A stretch of DNA of 56,621 bases. Origin: Planctomycetia bacterium (GTDB lineage: Bacteria; Planctomycetota; MHYJ01; WSZJ01). A program made the translations under genes and the position numbers. The notes below the pieces were generated by a model. That model was not told where the DNA came from. It ran no database searches and saw nothing but the letters and a program-made list of their open reading frames with translations. Below, piece by piece: positions 14,719 to 22,585 of this stretch; the stretch's first letter is position 1, and each line of letters opens with the position of its first letter. The DNA lies in contig JADLHC010000253.1 in NCBI GenBank assembly GCA_020849035.1, forward strand, positions 1-56,621, given 5' to 3'.

Positions 14719-15597
14719 ATGAGTTCCCCACTTCCAAACTTGTCGCCGCCCTCTGCTGCCACGGCGGTACGGGCTTGGCTTGACGGCGAAGCCGGCACGA
14801 TTGAGAACCACCTCAACTCAGACCTCCTGGGTGTTTACGGCCCGATCATCCCCGGAGTCGAGTCCAAAATCCGCAGCGCAGTCGAAAAACTGCCGACCCG
14901 GCGAGCCTCGCTCCTGGTAGTCCTCTGCACCCCGGGCGGGATTATCGAGACCGTTGAGCGCATCGTGAATGTGCTTCGGACCCACTACCCGGAAGTCAGG
15001 TTTCTCGTCCCTGATTACGCGCTCTCCGCGGGCACCGTCTTGGCGCTCTCGGGCGATGCGATCTTGATGGACTACTTCTCCTGTCTTGGACCGATTGATC
15101 CGCAGGTGGAGCGCGAAGATGGCAGCCTGGTCCCAGCGCTCTCCTACCTGGTTCAAGCTGAACGTCTCATCGAGAAGTCGCGGCAAGGTACGCTCACCAG
15201 CGCGGAACTGGTTCAATTGAAGTCTCTGGATCTTGCAGAGCTTCACAAGTTCGAACTCGCCGCAGCCTTGTCCGATACTCTCATCAGGCAGTGGTTGACG
15301 AAGTACAAGTTCAAGAACTGGAACGTGACGGAGACTAGGAAGATCCCGGTTACGAAGAAGATGAAAGATGAGAGGGCCTCGGAGATCGCAAGGGCGCTGA
15401 ACGACCACCAGCGGTGGCAGAGCCACGGTCGTGGTATCGGTAAGGACGTGTTGACGTTGGAGCTTGGACTCAAGATCGACGACTTCTCTACCGATCAAGT
15501 ACTGAAGGACGGCGTGAGAAGCTACTTCTCCTGCTTGCGAGATCACGTCCAAAACGGGAAGTTTCTCTCGTTCGTTCACTCCCGCGCCTACTTCTAG
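14719..15597 (+). CDS. SDH-family Clp-fold serine protease
   Basis: A 292-residue soluble protein of the SDH_sah/ClpP-SppA superfamily. The core reads LLVVLCTPGG (65-74; strand and oxyanion turn), then ALSAGTVLAL with likely nucleophile Ser103, then YFSCLGPIDPQV, which is diagnostic for this family. No signal peptide or membrane helix. ATG 14719 is taken as start because conserved features begin shortly after it; upstream in-frame codons lie in a lower-quality stretch. It is transcribed divergently from the recombinase operon. It pairs with a 76-residue protein 12 nt downstream. Likely an accessory (cargo) protease of the island; substrate unknown. Confidence 0.85.
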   Translation: MSSPLPNLSPPSAATAVRAWLDGEAGTIENHLNSDLLGVYGPIIPGVESKIRSAVEKLPTRRASLLVVLCTPGGIIETVERIVNVLRTHYPEVRFLVPDYALSAGTVLALSGDAILMDYFSCLGPIDPQVEREDGSLVPALSYLVQAERLIEKSRQGTLTSAELVQLKSLDLAELHKFELAAALSDTLIRQWLTKYKFKNWNVTETRKIPVTKKMKDERASEIARALNDHQRWQSHGRGIGKDVLTLELGLKIDDFSTDQVLKDGVRSYFSCLRDHVQNGKFLSFVHSRAYF

Positions 15598-15609
15598 TAG
15601 GATGAACTC

Positions 15610-15840
15610 ATGACTTGGGACATCGAGGAAGTAGCTGAGAGGAATCCTCGGATCGACATCGAATTGATCCGTGAGTTTCTTCGGATAGTCCAGAAGCTGC
15701 GGGAAGTCGGAGAGACCGCGGATTCGAGCTACTCGGTCTTGAGCCCTCTCGACAACCATCTCAATCCGCGCCCGCCTGCGGCGATTCCTCCGGCGCGCGA
15801 GCGCTACGTACAGTCTCTGGGCGCGTCCATGAATCGCTGA
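15610..15840 (+). CDS. Small protein downstream of the SDH-type protease
   Basis: A 76-residue protein with an acidic amphipathic N-terminal half (DIEEVAERNPRIDIELIREFLRIVQKLREVG) and a Pro/Arg-rich, disordered-looking tail. The start is 12 nt after the protease stop with an AGGAT-type site before it, so the pair is probably one operon. No family is recognised. It could be a regulator, adaptor or substrate of the protease. Confidence 0.6.
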   Translation: MTWDIEEVAERNPRIDIELIREFLRIVQKLREVGETADSSYSVLSPLDNHLNPRPPAAIPPARERYVQSLGASMNR

Positions 15841-15937
15841 GCTTCCTCTCGGAAGTATCGGGAGGGGGGCGGGGGCCGACGCGTTCTTCTGCGGCGGCCG
15901 TTTCGCAATCCGGGGGGCCCACGCGCCCGAAGGGGAG

Positions 15938-16444
15938 CTATTTTTTCGCATGGCAAGGGGCCCTCGGATGCTGAAAACCTGTCACTTTTTGCGCTGAAGC
16001 GGGCGTAATTTCGCCGGCCTGGGCGACCGGGCCGCAGCCTCGCCCGGCCTCCGCCGAGGGCCTGGCGCCAACCTTGTCTACCTGCCCACCTTGCACACTT
16101 TGTCTACTTGGATCGGACAAAGTAGACAACGCAGACAACGTAGACGAGTAGACAGGGTAGACGGAGAGGCAGGAAGAGCAGGCGAGGAAACCGCCCGCGT
16201 CACGATGAAGGGGGCGATTTTCGCTCCCGCAGCTCCAACACGCGGTCGCCGCCGCCCGGCAGTCCACAATTAGCGTCGCCTCGGCGATCCAGTCGAGCAG
16301 GTCCGACACCTCGCGCCGGTACGTTCGGAGGCGGAAGAGCAAATCCTCCGTCATCGGCCCGGCCCAGGTGAGGCGGTCGCCGGCCAGATGCAGCTTGACT
16401 CCGGCGGCGTGGGCGTCGGCGAGGATCTCGGCAGCGCTGCTCAC
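15938..16444 (-). CDS. TubC-docking-like / zinc-ribbon protein after the primase
   Basis: A 168-residue protein starting at GTG 16444, which overlaps the primase stop (GTGA). Residues 4-50 (AAEILADAHAAGVKLHLAGD, ending in a VSDLL helix) match the pattern of TubC N-terminal docking domains often found beside mobile-element primases. A four-cysteine ribbon follows (CWSCG at about 70 and CSSC about 20 residues later). The last 70 residues are low complexity, coded partly by the short repeats at 16075-16165. Probably an accessory to the prim-pol/helicase. Confidence 0.7.
   Translation of the reverse strand: MSSAAEILADAHAAGVKLHLAGDRLTWAGPMTEDLLFRLRTYRREVSDLLDWIAEATLIVDCRAAATACWSCGSENRPLHRDAGGFLACSSCLSVYPVYSSTLSALSTLSDPSRQSVQGGQVDKVGARPSAEAGRGCGPVAQAGEITPASAQKVTGFQHPRAPCHAKK
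16075..16165. repeat. Iteron-like repeat cluster A
   Basis: Short units of the type TTGTCTAC / GTAGACAA recur at about 9-10 bp spacing. They include a perfect 10-bp inverted repeat (TTGTCTACTT at 16100-16109 and its complement at 16120-16129, 10-bp spacer) followed by several GTAGAC units in one orientation. It lies inside the 3' part of the TubC-like gene. Confidence 0.6.
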
Positions 16445-18711
16445 ACTTCGCCCTCCGACGGAGGGGGGCTTCCGCCGCCGTCCACGTTGTCTACCGGTCC
16501 ACTTTGTCCACTTTGTCCACCTTGTCCACCTTGAGCCGGGCGGGCCACGAAACGCCGCTCGACGTGCCCCTTGCGGGCCGATGGCGACTCCTGCCAGGTC
16601 CCGTAGCCGCGCCGGACCAGGTCTTCGAGTGCGGCCTCGGCCTTGCCCGCGCCACGCAGCGGCCTGTAGGACCGGCGCAACTCGTTCGCGGTCATCGGCT
16701 CGCGCCGACGAAGCCAGTCGAGCAGGGAGCGCCGCAGCGTCGCCGCCGCCCCTTCCTTCGCCACGCGAAGCACGCGCCGCGTTTCGATGCCGCACCAGCG
16801 CGCGAGTTGCACGGCCCGCATCATGCAGTCGGCGTCAACCTCTACCGGCTGCCGGCCCTTCCAAACCGCCTTCACGCACGCGAAGATCAGCGCGAAGCGC
16901 GCCGCGTAAAGTTCGATCTTCCCCCAGGCGGAGGCTTCCGAACCTTCGAGGGACTCACCTTCTTCGTGGTGCGCGTCGTAGAAGTCGCGCCAAATCTTCT
17001 TCGCCTCGTGCGCGAGTTTCAGGACGCGCGGCGTAATTTCCCCGGTGAAGGGATCGCTTGACTCCGGCGCGAGGTTGAGGAGTCCATCAAACACGCAGTT
17101 GACGGCTTTCTCGGCGGTCTCCGAAAGTACGCGCTCCTCGTTCCACTTCAGACGCCGCCGGGGCGGCCATGCGAGGAGGAGGCGCGGCGCGAGTCCGCAG
17201 ACGTGGTACTCCTCGGGAAGCGCGGAGTGAACCAGTCCAGGTTGAATCCCTCCGACGATGGAGACGGAGAAGTGCGGGACGTAAACGTAGCCTGACGACT
17301 TCCGGTTGATCCGCGCCGAGCGCCCATCAAACGCTTCCAGCCAGTGCGCCACGTCCGCACCGCCTTGTTTCTTGTATTGATTCATCGACTTCAGCCAGCC
17401 CGCGAGTTCGTCGCGCTTGCAAATCACGCCGCGCGAATTCGACTTCAGCACGTCAGCGAGCGCCTCAACGGTTGAATCCGAAACGATGCGCTGGATTCGC
17501 ACGGGCGGCGGAGAGACTTCGCCCGCCTCCTTGCCTTTCATCGGCTTGCTTGCCTCAGCGGCGAGTCTGGCCGAGTACTCCCGTTCCAACTTCGAGTACT
17601 TCGTGTCCATGCATCGCTGGAAACTCTCCATCGGTGCCAGCGCCTGCTCGACGGCGGGAGATTTCGCCGTGCAGGACTCGCCGACGATACCGGCCCAGAC
17701 AATTGCCGGTTGCCGGAAGCCGCGCTTGAGTTCGACTACCGCCGCGTTGCCGATGGCCCCGGCGGCGGCGGCCATGAGCGGGAGCAGGACGAAGGCGGGA
17801 TCAACGCCGAGTCCGTCCGCCGCCTCATGGACGAATTGAGCGAGCGGTTCGCCGAGCGCGTCAACGGGAGGCCGGAGGTACTCTCGTTCGGCACGCTCCG
17901 CTTCGTCGAGGATCGGGTCCTCCTCAGTATTCGGCGCGCCGTCCGCGGCCGTCGCGGCGGAGACGGGCTTCCCCCCGATATCGCGGGCGATCCGTTCGAG
18001 GTCGGCATCGTCATGGGGGGGCTTGAACTTGCCAGACTTGTTCAATGTGCGGAGTGCTGCGAGGATCTCTTCCGCCGACGCGCTCGCGCGGCGCAGCTTG
18101 CCAGCGTGCCGGGCCGCCCACGAGTGCCGCTGCCCTTCGTGAATCACGGCTTCGGGCTCGTCCGTCAAAGGAGCCGCCTTCGGCGACCCCTTAAGGATCA
18201 GTTCCAAGAGCCAATCGGGGACCGGCGCGAGAGGGACGCCTTCAGACGACGCCTCCCACTCGTAACGCCTCCCCGATGCGTGAACGGAAGGAGGCATTAC
18301 GACGTAGCCGCCGTCGCCGCGGACGTCGAGCCCGGATAGGAGTCCAGTCCGACATGGCACGCGAACGCCGGGGGGAACCGAGAAGTAGAAGTGTCTCCCC
18401 CCGCCGCCGGTCAGGACTTGGGGCGTTGGCGGGAGCGGCCGTTTCCCGCCCTCGGTCAGAGTGTCGAGGGAATCGTCGCCGTTGTGTCGTGGGTCCACGT
18501 CAAGCACAACGACGCCGTTTCCGGTGGCGCAGGCGAGCCCCGCATCTTCGGGCGCCGCCGCGAACATTTCCGTGATCTTCGCCGCGTCGAGGGAGGCGTC
18601 CAGATGGCCGTGAAGGGTGGCAGGAGTCTTGTCCTTCTTCACGGGAAAGACGGGGAGCCCGTTGGCTGCGTGTACGAGGGCGGCGGAGACGACTTCGGGG
18701 GAGGCGCTCAC
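16441..18711 (-). CDS. Prim-pol primase fused to DUF3987-type helicase
   Basis: A 756-residue replication protein. The N-terminal primase-polymerase domain (about 8-165) has metal ligands DVD (71-73), the GGGGRHFYF strand with His107, and Asp129 in GLDVRGDGGYVVMPPS. From about 280 a DUF3987 helicase-like domain has a modified Walker A (GESCTAKSP, Ala in place of Gly), EALADVLKSNSRGVICKRDELAGWL, and a C-terminal DNA-binding region. It ends in Gly-Gln repeats coded by 9-bp DNA repeats. It starts at GTG 18711 overlapping the upstream gene. It should initiate replication of the excised element. Confidence 0.9.
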   Translation of the reverse strand: MSASPEVVSAALVHAANGLPVFPVKKDKTPATLHGHLDASLDAAKITEMFAAAPEDAGLACATGNGVVVLDVDPRHNGDDSLDTLTEGGKRPLPPTPQVLTGGGGRHFYFSVPPGVRVPCRTGLLSGLDVRGDGGYVVMPPSVHASGRRYEWEASSEGVPLAPVPDWLLELILKGSPKAAPLTDEPEAVIHEGQRHSWAARHAGKLRRASASAEEILAALRTLNKSGKFKPPHDDADLERIARDIGGKPVSAATAADGAPNTEEDPILDEAERAEREYLRPPVDALGEPLAQFVHEAADGLGVDPAFVLLPLMAAAAGAIGNAAVVELKRGFRQPAIVWAGIVGESCTAKSPAVEQALAPMESFQRCMDTKYSKLEREYSARLAAEASKPMKGKEAGEVSPPPVRIQRIVSDSTVEALADVLKSNSRGVICKRDELAGWLKSMNQYKKQGGADVAHWLEAFDGRSARINRKSSGYVYVPHFSVSIVGGIQPGLVHSALPEEYHVCGLAPRLLLAWPPRRRLKWNEERVLSETAEKAVNCVFDGLLNLAPESSDPFTGEITPRVLKLAHEAKKIWRDFYDAHHEEGESLEGSEASAWGKIELYAARFALIFACVKAVWKGRQPVEVDADCMMRAVQLARWCGIETRRVLRVAKEGAAATLRRSLLDWLRRREPMTANELRRSYRPLRGAGKAEAALEDLVRRGYGTWQESPSARKGHVERRFVARPAQGGQGGQSGQSGPVDNVDGGGSPPPSEGEV
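16481..16532. repeat. Iteron-like repeat cluster B inside the primase 3' end
   Basis: Tandem 9-bp units of TTGTCCACT/TTGTCCACC plus two variants (TTGTCTACC, GTCCACG). They encode the GGQGGQSGQSG tail of the primase but share the core of cluster A, so they may be origin iterons disguised as coding sequence. Confidence 0.55.
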
Positions 18712-18917
18712 TTGTCACCCCTCCCGTCTCGTGCCGCGATGAACGCGTCAACAATCCGAAACACCCTCATCGCGCGCTTGCGGTCCCTCCACCGTTCGGT
18801 CGCTTCGAATCCCTCCAGCTCCTTCTCGCCAGGGCCTTCTGCGATCAGTACCGCGAGCGCGAAGATGTCGCGGATCGACAGTTCGGACAATGCCGGACCG
18901 CTCTTCGAGGGGTTCAT
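18708..18917 (-). CDS. Small acidic helical protein in the replication operon
   Basis: A 69-residue protein (MNPSKSGPALSELSIRDIFA...). It starts at ATG 18917 overlapping the HTH gene stop, and its own stop overlaps the primase GTG, so it is fully coupled. It has two predicted amphipathic helices and a basic patch (ERWRDRKRAMRVFRIVDAF). No family recognised. Both overlaps strongly support it as a real gene. Confidence 0.7.
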   Translation of the reverse strand: MNPSKSGPALSELSIRDIFALAVLIAEGPGEKELEGFEATERWRDRKRAMRVFRIVDAFIAARDGRGDK

Positions 18918-19222
18918 CGGACCCTCCGGGGAGAGAGGATCTTTCGAACAAGCTCGGCGTCGCGTGCCGGGAGGACTGAGGGCGATTCGGGGGGGCGCCG
19001 CTCGTGCTGCTCCAGTGCCTCCATCAGGGCCTGTCGCCGGATGAGAAAGCGACGCCCCGAACGAACGTAGGGAATGCCGAGCGTGCCGCGCAGGAGTAGC
19101 CGACGCATGCCGGATGCAGACTTCAAGCCGAGCGCAGCCGCAAGTTGCGCCAGCGTCAGCACATCTGGCAGCCGGATGGCGGCGACGGCGTTTGCGATGC
19201 CTTTCGATAAGTCTCTGGTCAT
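18914..19222 (-). CDS. Helix-turn-helix (excisionase/AlpA-like) DNA-binding protein
   Basis: A 102-residue protein. The N-terminal half has the winged-HTH pattern of HTH_17/AlpA/Xis proteins (LTLAQLAAALGLKSASGMRRLLLRG, then IPYVRSGRRFLIRRQAL); the C-terminus is basic. ATG 19222 is chosen because GGGAG precedes it at 8 nt. It heads the four-gene unit HTH, 69-aa protein, primase, TubC-like protein. It could act as excisionase for the integrase or as regulator of the replication genes. Confidence 0.8.
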   Translation of the reverse strand: MTRDLSKGIANAVAAIRLPDVLTLAQLAAALGLKSASGMRRLLLRGTLGIPYVRSGRRFLIRRQALMEALEQHERRPPESPSVLPARDAELVRKILSPRRVR

Positions 19223-19295
19223 GTTCCATCTCCCAAGGGGCCACAAGGAGATGGGGCGGGAGCCGAAAAAATCCGGCCCAGAAGACGGAATCTTG

Positions 19296-20345
19296 CTAGG
19301 CCGTCATGTGCCGCCGCAGACTATCAAGCTCTCGGCGGAGGCGGGCCGCGGCCCGCTTCACGACGCCGGCCTCGACTTGGAACCGCTCCGCGAGTTCTTT
19401 CAGGCCGAGGGGCTTTTCAAGACGGTCTCCGCTCTCGTCGCAGCCCAGTGTCCAGGCAACGGCGGCCCTCTCCGCCTGGTTGTGAGCCCACTCGTCACAA
19501 AACCGCAGGATCTCTATAGCCAGCGCCGCCGCATCGCGCCGTCTCCGTTCACGCTCGGCGAGGTCTACGCCATCTTGACCTTGCCTGAGTCGGAGCGACT
19601 TGTGGGATGCCTCAAGCCGGTCGCGCAGGTCGGTTCGACTTACGTCTAGCCTGCCTGAGTCGTCTACGAAGAGTGGAAGCTCGCCGGTCGGAAAGAACTC
19701 GGCGAAGACAGCGGCCGCGGTAGCGTCAAGATCGGCCCGCTTCTCTGCTCGGCTCCGGCCGGCGGGACGATACCCGGCGGAGGCGAGCGACCAACGCAGG
19801 GCGGCAAGGAGCTTGCCGTCGTCGGCGTAGGCTCCCTCCACTTCCTTTGAGAGAAAGCGGCGAATTGCCTCCCCGCGCTCCCCCGCCGCAATCACTTTGC
19901 CCTCGTGGTTCGGCGCTCGACGGCCTGCCTCTTTGACGTCCGGCGTCGGACTGAACACTTCCTTGCTCCAAGCCGTCAGATTCTCTTGCGTGAGGCGGAT
20001 TCGCTCTGCGGGTTCGCCGGTGGCGGGCATAAGACCCGCCTGGACAAACTCGTCTTCGAACAGGGCCAGCGTAGCTATATGGGCGTGAAGGCGTCCGCGC
20101 GTTCGGATTTCTAGAGGCAAGCAAGCCGCGCTCGCCTTCTTTGTCGCACGCGGTTTCAGCACCGTTGAGATCGCGCCGTAGGCGAGCGCCAGCACGTCGC
20201 GCTTGTCGAGCGGCGGGGAGTAGCGTTGAGACCATCCACGGTAGGCGCTTCGCAATACGCGCGCGTTGAAGTAACTGAGCGACTCGCCCAACTCCGGCAG
20301 GTCCGCGAGGGGGACTGGCACGGGCTCCACTCCCGAAAGAGGCAA
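19296..20345 (-). CDS. Element protein with a sigma-like C-terminal HTH
   Basis: A helical protein of about 349 residues. The N-terminal 90 residues contain FNARVLRSAYRGWSQRY and LDKRDVLALAYGAISTVL, reminiscent of sigma region 2 helices. The C-terminus (LGLKELAERFQVEAGVVKRAAARLRREL) is a good sigma70 region 4/RpoE-like helix-turn-helix. The resemblance is weak and based on pattern only. The start is uncertain: TTG 20345 gives the longest frame, while GTG 20321 has a GGAG upstream. It lies 73 bp before the HTH gene, perhaps in the same transcript. Confidence 0.6.
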   Translation of the reverse strand: MPLSGVEPVPVPLADLPELGESLSYFNARVLRSAYRGWSQRYSPPLDKRDVLALAYGAISTVLKPRATKKASAACLPLEIRTRGRLHAHIATLALFEDEFVQAGLMPATGEPAERIRLTQENLTAWSKEVFSPTPDVKEAGRRAPNHEGKVIAAGERGEAIRRFLSKEVEGAYADDGKLLAALRWSLASAGYRPAGRSRAEKRADLDATAAAVFAEFFPTGELPLFVDDSGRLDVSRTDLRDRLEASHKSLRLRQGQDGVDLAERERRRRDAAALAIEILRFCDEWAHNQAERAAVAWTLGCDESGDRLEKPLGLKELAERFQVEAGVVKRAAARLRRELDSLRRHMTA

Positions 20346-20416
20346 GCGCCGGAGCCGGTGGAGTCGGCCCCGGGGCCCGCCAGAAGTGGCCGGGGGATCA
20401 GTCCCAGCCTAATTTT

Positions 20417-21472
20417 CTACTTGTTTGCGCTCAAGAACTCACCTTCGCAGACCAAGCCTCCGCCGCGATTTGAATTCCACGTCACGATGATCCTTCGAGG
20501 GCCTTCGCAGCGCGGTACATCGAAAGTGAGCACGTCCTCCTCTTGGTTGAGGACGACAGACCAGCGCCCGTGTCCCGCAGAGTCGATCTCGGACTTGGGG
20601 GCGCATGCGCCGTGTTCGGTGGAGCCGGTCGCGCCAACGGGACCGAAGCCCTTTCTTCCATCGACCTTCAGTGTGAGTACTGGGAACCGGGGGTTCCCGA
20701 AGTTGTCCTCTTGAATCACACCAAAGGCACCAAGTTGAAGTTCCACCTGAGTCTCGAACGAGTTGCCGTGATAATCCGTCGTCGGACCGACCTGCAACTC
20801 GATGCGCTGCGTCCCATCAGGCGACGTGTAAACGCCGGCGAGGGACTGAAGGGTGTTCAACCAGGCGCGAGCTTTTTCGCGCTCGTGCTGGACCTTGTCT
20901 TCAGACTCGCGTTTCTTCTGACTGTCACGCTGGACGCTCGCTTTCAACATTCGCGCCCTTTCTTCCTGCGACCCCCACCGCTCGTTCTTCGCAAGAACTT
21001 CCCTCAAGGCTCGTTCAATTTCCCCCAAGGATCGACTTTCAAAGCCGAGCTTGCGTCTTTCTTTCTCTTGCTCCAGCACCTCGCAGAGAGCGTTCTCGTT
21101 GTCCATACAGACGACTTCCGCAAGGAAGTACTGATCGGTAGCTTTTTCTGCGTCGCCAGCGTCACGCAATCGTCGTCGTTCCTTCTCCGACTTCGTCAGC
21201 CGCTCCGCAAGGTCTTCGAGCGCGTCGTATTTCCGAAAGCCGAGAGTTACGCCGACGCCGCTGCCAGCGGGGGCCAGACCTTGCCTGAGAACGAAGAGGA
21301 CGATGAACAGCGCCCCGACGGCGCACGCCCCTACGATCCAGGTCAACCTTTTGCTGCGCGTGGAGCGCGTCCCGCTGGAAGACGGAGGCCACCGTGATCG
21401 CAGGAGCCGGGCCGGTTCAGTCGACTCGGGCGGAGGAGGTGGTGCGGAAGGCCGAGGGTAGCGGGAGCGCAT
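20417..21472 (-). CDS. Single-pass membrane protein with coiled coil (cargo)
   Basis: A 351-residue protein. A Pro/Arg-rich cytosolic N-terminus (1-42) is followed by one transmembrane helix (about 45-66, TWIVGACAVGALFIVLFVL), a long Glu/Lys/Arg coiled coil (about 85-200) and a C-terminal beta-rich domain with VYTSPDGTQRIEL and VEFKI-like strands. ATG 21472 lies 10 nt after the upstream stop, so it forms a pair with the exported protein before it. Base composition is lower in GC than the chromosome around it. Function unknown. Confidence 0.7.
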   Translation of the reverse strand: MRSRYPRPSAPPPPPESTEPARLLRSRWPPSSSGTRSTRSKRLTWIVGACAVGALFIVLFVLRQGLAPAGSGVGVTLGFRKYDALEDLAERLTKSEKERRRLRDAGDAEKATDQYFLAEVVCMDNENALCEVLEQEKERRKLGFESRSLGEIERALREVLAKNERWGSQEERARMLKASVQRDSQKKRESEDKVQHEREKARAWLNTLQSLAGVYTSPDGTQRIELQVGPTTDYHGNSFETQVELQLGAFGVIQEDNFGNPRFPVLTLKVDGRKGFGPVGATGSTEHGACAPKSEIDSAGHGRWSVVLNQEEDVLTFDVPRCEGPRRIIVTWNSNRGGGLVCEGEFLSANK

Positions 21473-21482
21473 GTGCGTCAAG

Positions 21483-22304
21483 TCACTTCTTCCCTTCGTC
21501 GTCTTTCGGCTTCTCCTTGTCCGCCGCAACTGGCTTCAGCGCGAACGGGAACGGATTGTGAATCACTGCCTCGATCAGTCGTAGCTCAGACTCCCACCCT
21601 GACACGGTGATATCGCGCGTTGAATCTTCGATCCCCACTATGTCGAGAATGGCCTTGCCAACCGCCTTCCCGTCGATCACGAAGTACATCCCGCAACCAT
21701 TTCCTGGGACAAAGGCTGACCTGAGGCGCTTCGCTGCGCCGCTGGCGAGGGTGTAGGTGATTCTCTTGTCGCCGTCTGATGTGGCCCGCGGCTTGCCCAT
21801 CTCAGTGAGGCGCACGGTTGTATCGTCCCTCAGTAGGGTGACCGTGCCGATCCTGTGTTCGGCGGGTCCCGATACATCCTCTGCGAGAGTGTCCGCATCT
21901 AGATTTCGGAACCAGTGCATTCCCTTGGGGGCCTTGTCGTCCTTCGGAGAATCCCACTTGCCGGGCTTGAACTGCTCGCGCTGCACGTCGGTCAGCTCTG
22001 CCCGTTGTCTGATTTCGACCGTCTTCGCGGGCAGTCTCGCCAAGGATGTCGCCTTCTCCAACATCGCGGCAGTCCAGCCGGATTCGCTTTTCAGCACAAC
22101 CTGCAAGGACTTGTCCTCGGATTCCTCAACACTCCCCTTGATCCCGTCGTACCCGTACGCCGCCAGGCGCTTTTCGAACGCCGCCGCGCACTTCTGGACG
22201 TCTTCCTTCTTTGAACCCTCGGGAGGCTGAAATCGGACTGCCTCTTCGGCGGCGACGGGGAGACAGGACAACGCGAGCGCGAGCAGAAGGAGGAGGCGAC
22301 GCAT
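21483..22304 (-). CDS. Exported SecD-P1-like protein (cargo)
   Basis: A 273-residue protein with a signal peptide (RRLLLLLALALSCLPVAA). The body has an alpha/beta layout like the periplasmic P1 region of SecD: an early LKSESGWTAAMLEKATSL segment, later GCGMYFVIDGKAVGKAILDI followed by ITVSGWESELRLIEAVIHN and a proline-containing end where SecD has its GALPV motif. It lacks all SecD membrane helices. GGAGG lies 5 nt before ATG 22304. The SecD comparison is my reading of the pattern. It forms a pair with the membrane protein downstream and is the rightmost gene of the element. Confidence 0.65.
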   Translation of the reverse strand: MRRLLLLLALALSCLPVAAEEAVRFQPPEGSKKEDVQKCAAAFEKRLAAYGYDGIKGSVEESEDKSLQVVLKSESGWTAAMLEKATSLARLPAKTVEIRQRAELTDVQREQFKPGKWDSPKDDKAPKGMHWFRNLDADTLAEDVSGPAEHRIGTVTLLRDDTTVRLTEMGKPRATSDGDKRITYTLASGAAKRLRSAFVPGNGCGMYFVIDGKAVGKAILDIVGIEDSTRDITVSGWESELRLIEAVIHNPFPFALKPVAADKEKPKDDEGKK

Positions 22305-22413
22305 GGGAACCTCCGAAAAATTGGAGAGAAGAGGAGAGCCTACCACCAATCCTGTCCATGCCGAGAAGGATCTCGCGGCCATTCAGTGTTTTCATTTCGA
22401 TACCTAACATTCC

Positions 22414-22434
22414 TGCTACGTCCCCTGCTACGTC
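22414..22434 (+). repeat. Candidate integrase arm-type sites, right end
   Basis: Two copies of TGCTACGTC (22414-22422 and 22426-22434), 12 bp apart, matching 12393-12413 in 20 of 21 positions and in the same orientation. They lie 113 bp inside the right att core. Confidence 0.65.
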
Positions 22435-22508
22435 CGCGCGGTCAGTTCCTTCGTTTCGGCGGTCTCGCCCGGTCACTTGAAACCGACCCGCCGATCCGCC
22501 GGAAGTCC

Positions 22509-22537
22509 TTGCTCAGTCGCCTTTTCCCTCGTAGATT
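22509..22537 (+). promoter_or_regulatory. Element-supplied promoter for tRNA-Cys
   Basis: TTGCTC (22509-22514), 17-bp spacer, TAGATT (22532-22537), ending 11 nt before the tRNA 5' end. The element brings this sequence with it, since it lies inside the right end. It replaces the original promoter at 12243-12270. Confidence 0.7.
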
Positions 22538-22547
22538 CCCCAGCCTT

Positions 22548-22585
22548 CGGCGGGTTAGCCAAGTGGCAAGGCAAGGGTTTGCAAA
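22548..22585 (+). repeat. attR: 38-bp core within the intact tRNA-Cys gene
   Basis: Identical to 12291-12328. It forms the 5' half of the functional tRNA gene; sequence to its right (22586-22620) is chromosomal and completes the tRNA. Confidence 0.9.

Larger units (their letters stand above)
12291..22585. mobile_element. Integrative element in tRNA-Cys (about 10.3 kb)
   Basis: The element is bounded by a perfect 38-bp direct repeat (12291-12328 and 22548-22585) covering the 5' half of tRNA-Cys through the anticodon loop. Inside are a tyrosine integrase near the left end, an RHH-like protein, a serine recombinase, an SDH/Clp-fold protease pair, a TubC-like Zn protein, a prim-pol/helicase, an HTH protein, a possible sigma-like protein and two cargo proteins. 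Base composition is visibly less GC-rich in places (14580-15840, 20420-22300) than in the flanks. No conjugation or capsid genes are seen, so it is best described as a replicative, possibly mobilisable or satellite-type island. Excision would restore a normal tRNA-Cys gene. Confidence 0.92.

Noticed and set aside
16075-16165. CRISPR array
   Set aside because: Units are 8-10 bp, imperfect and without spacers of constant length; no cas genes are present in the window.
16445-16795. N-terminal extension of the TubC-like protein
   Set aside because: It lies inside the primase gene in another frame and is low complexity; the GTG at 16444 overlapping the primase stop fits the operon pattern.
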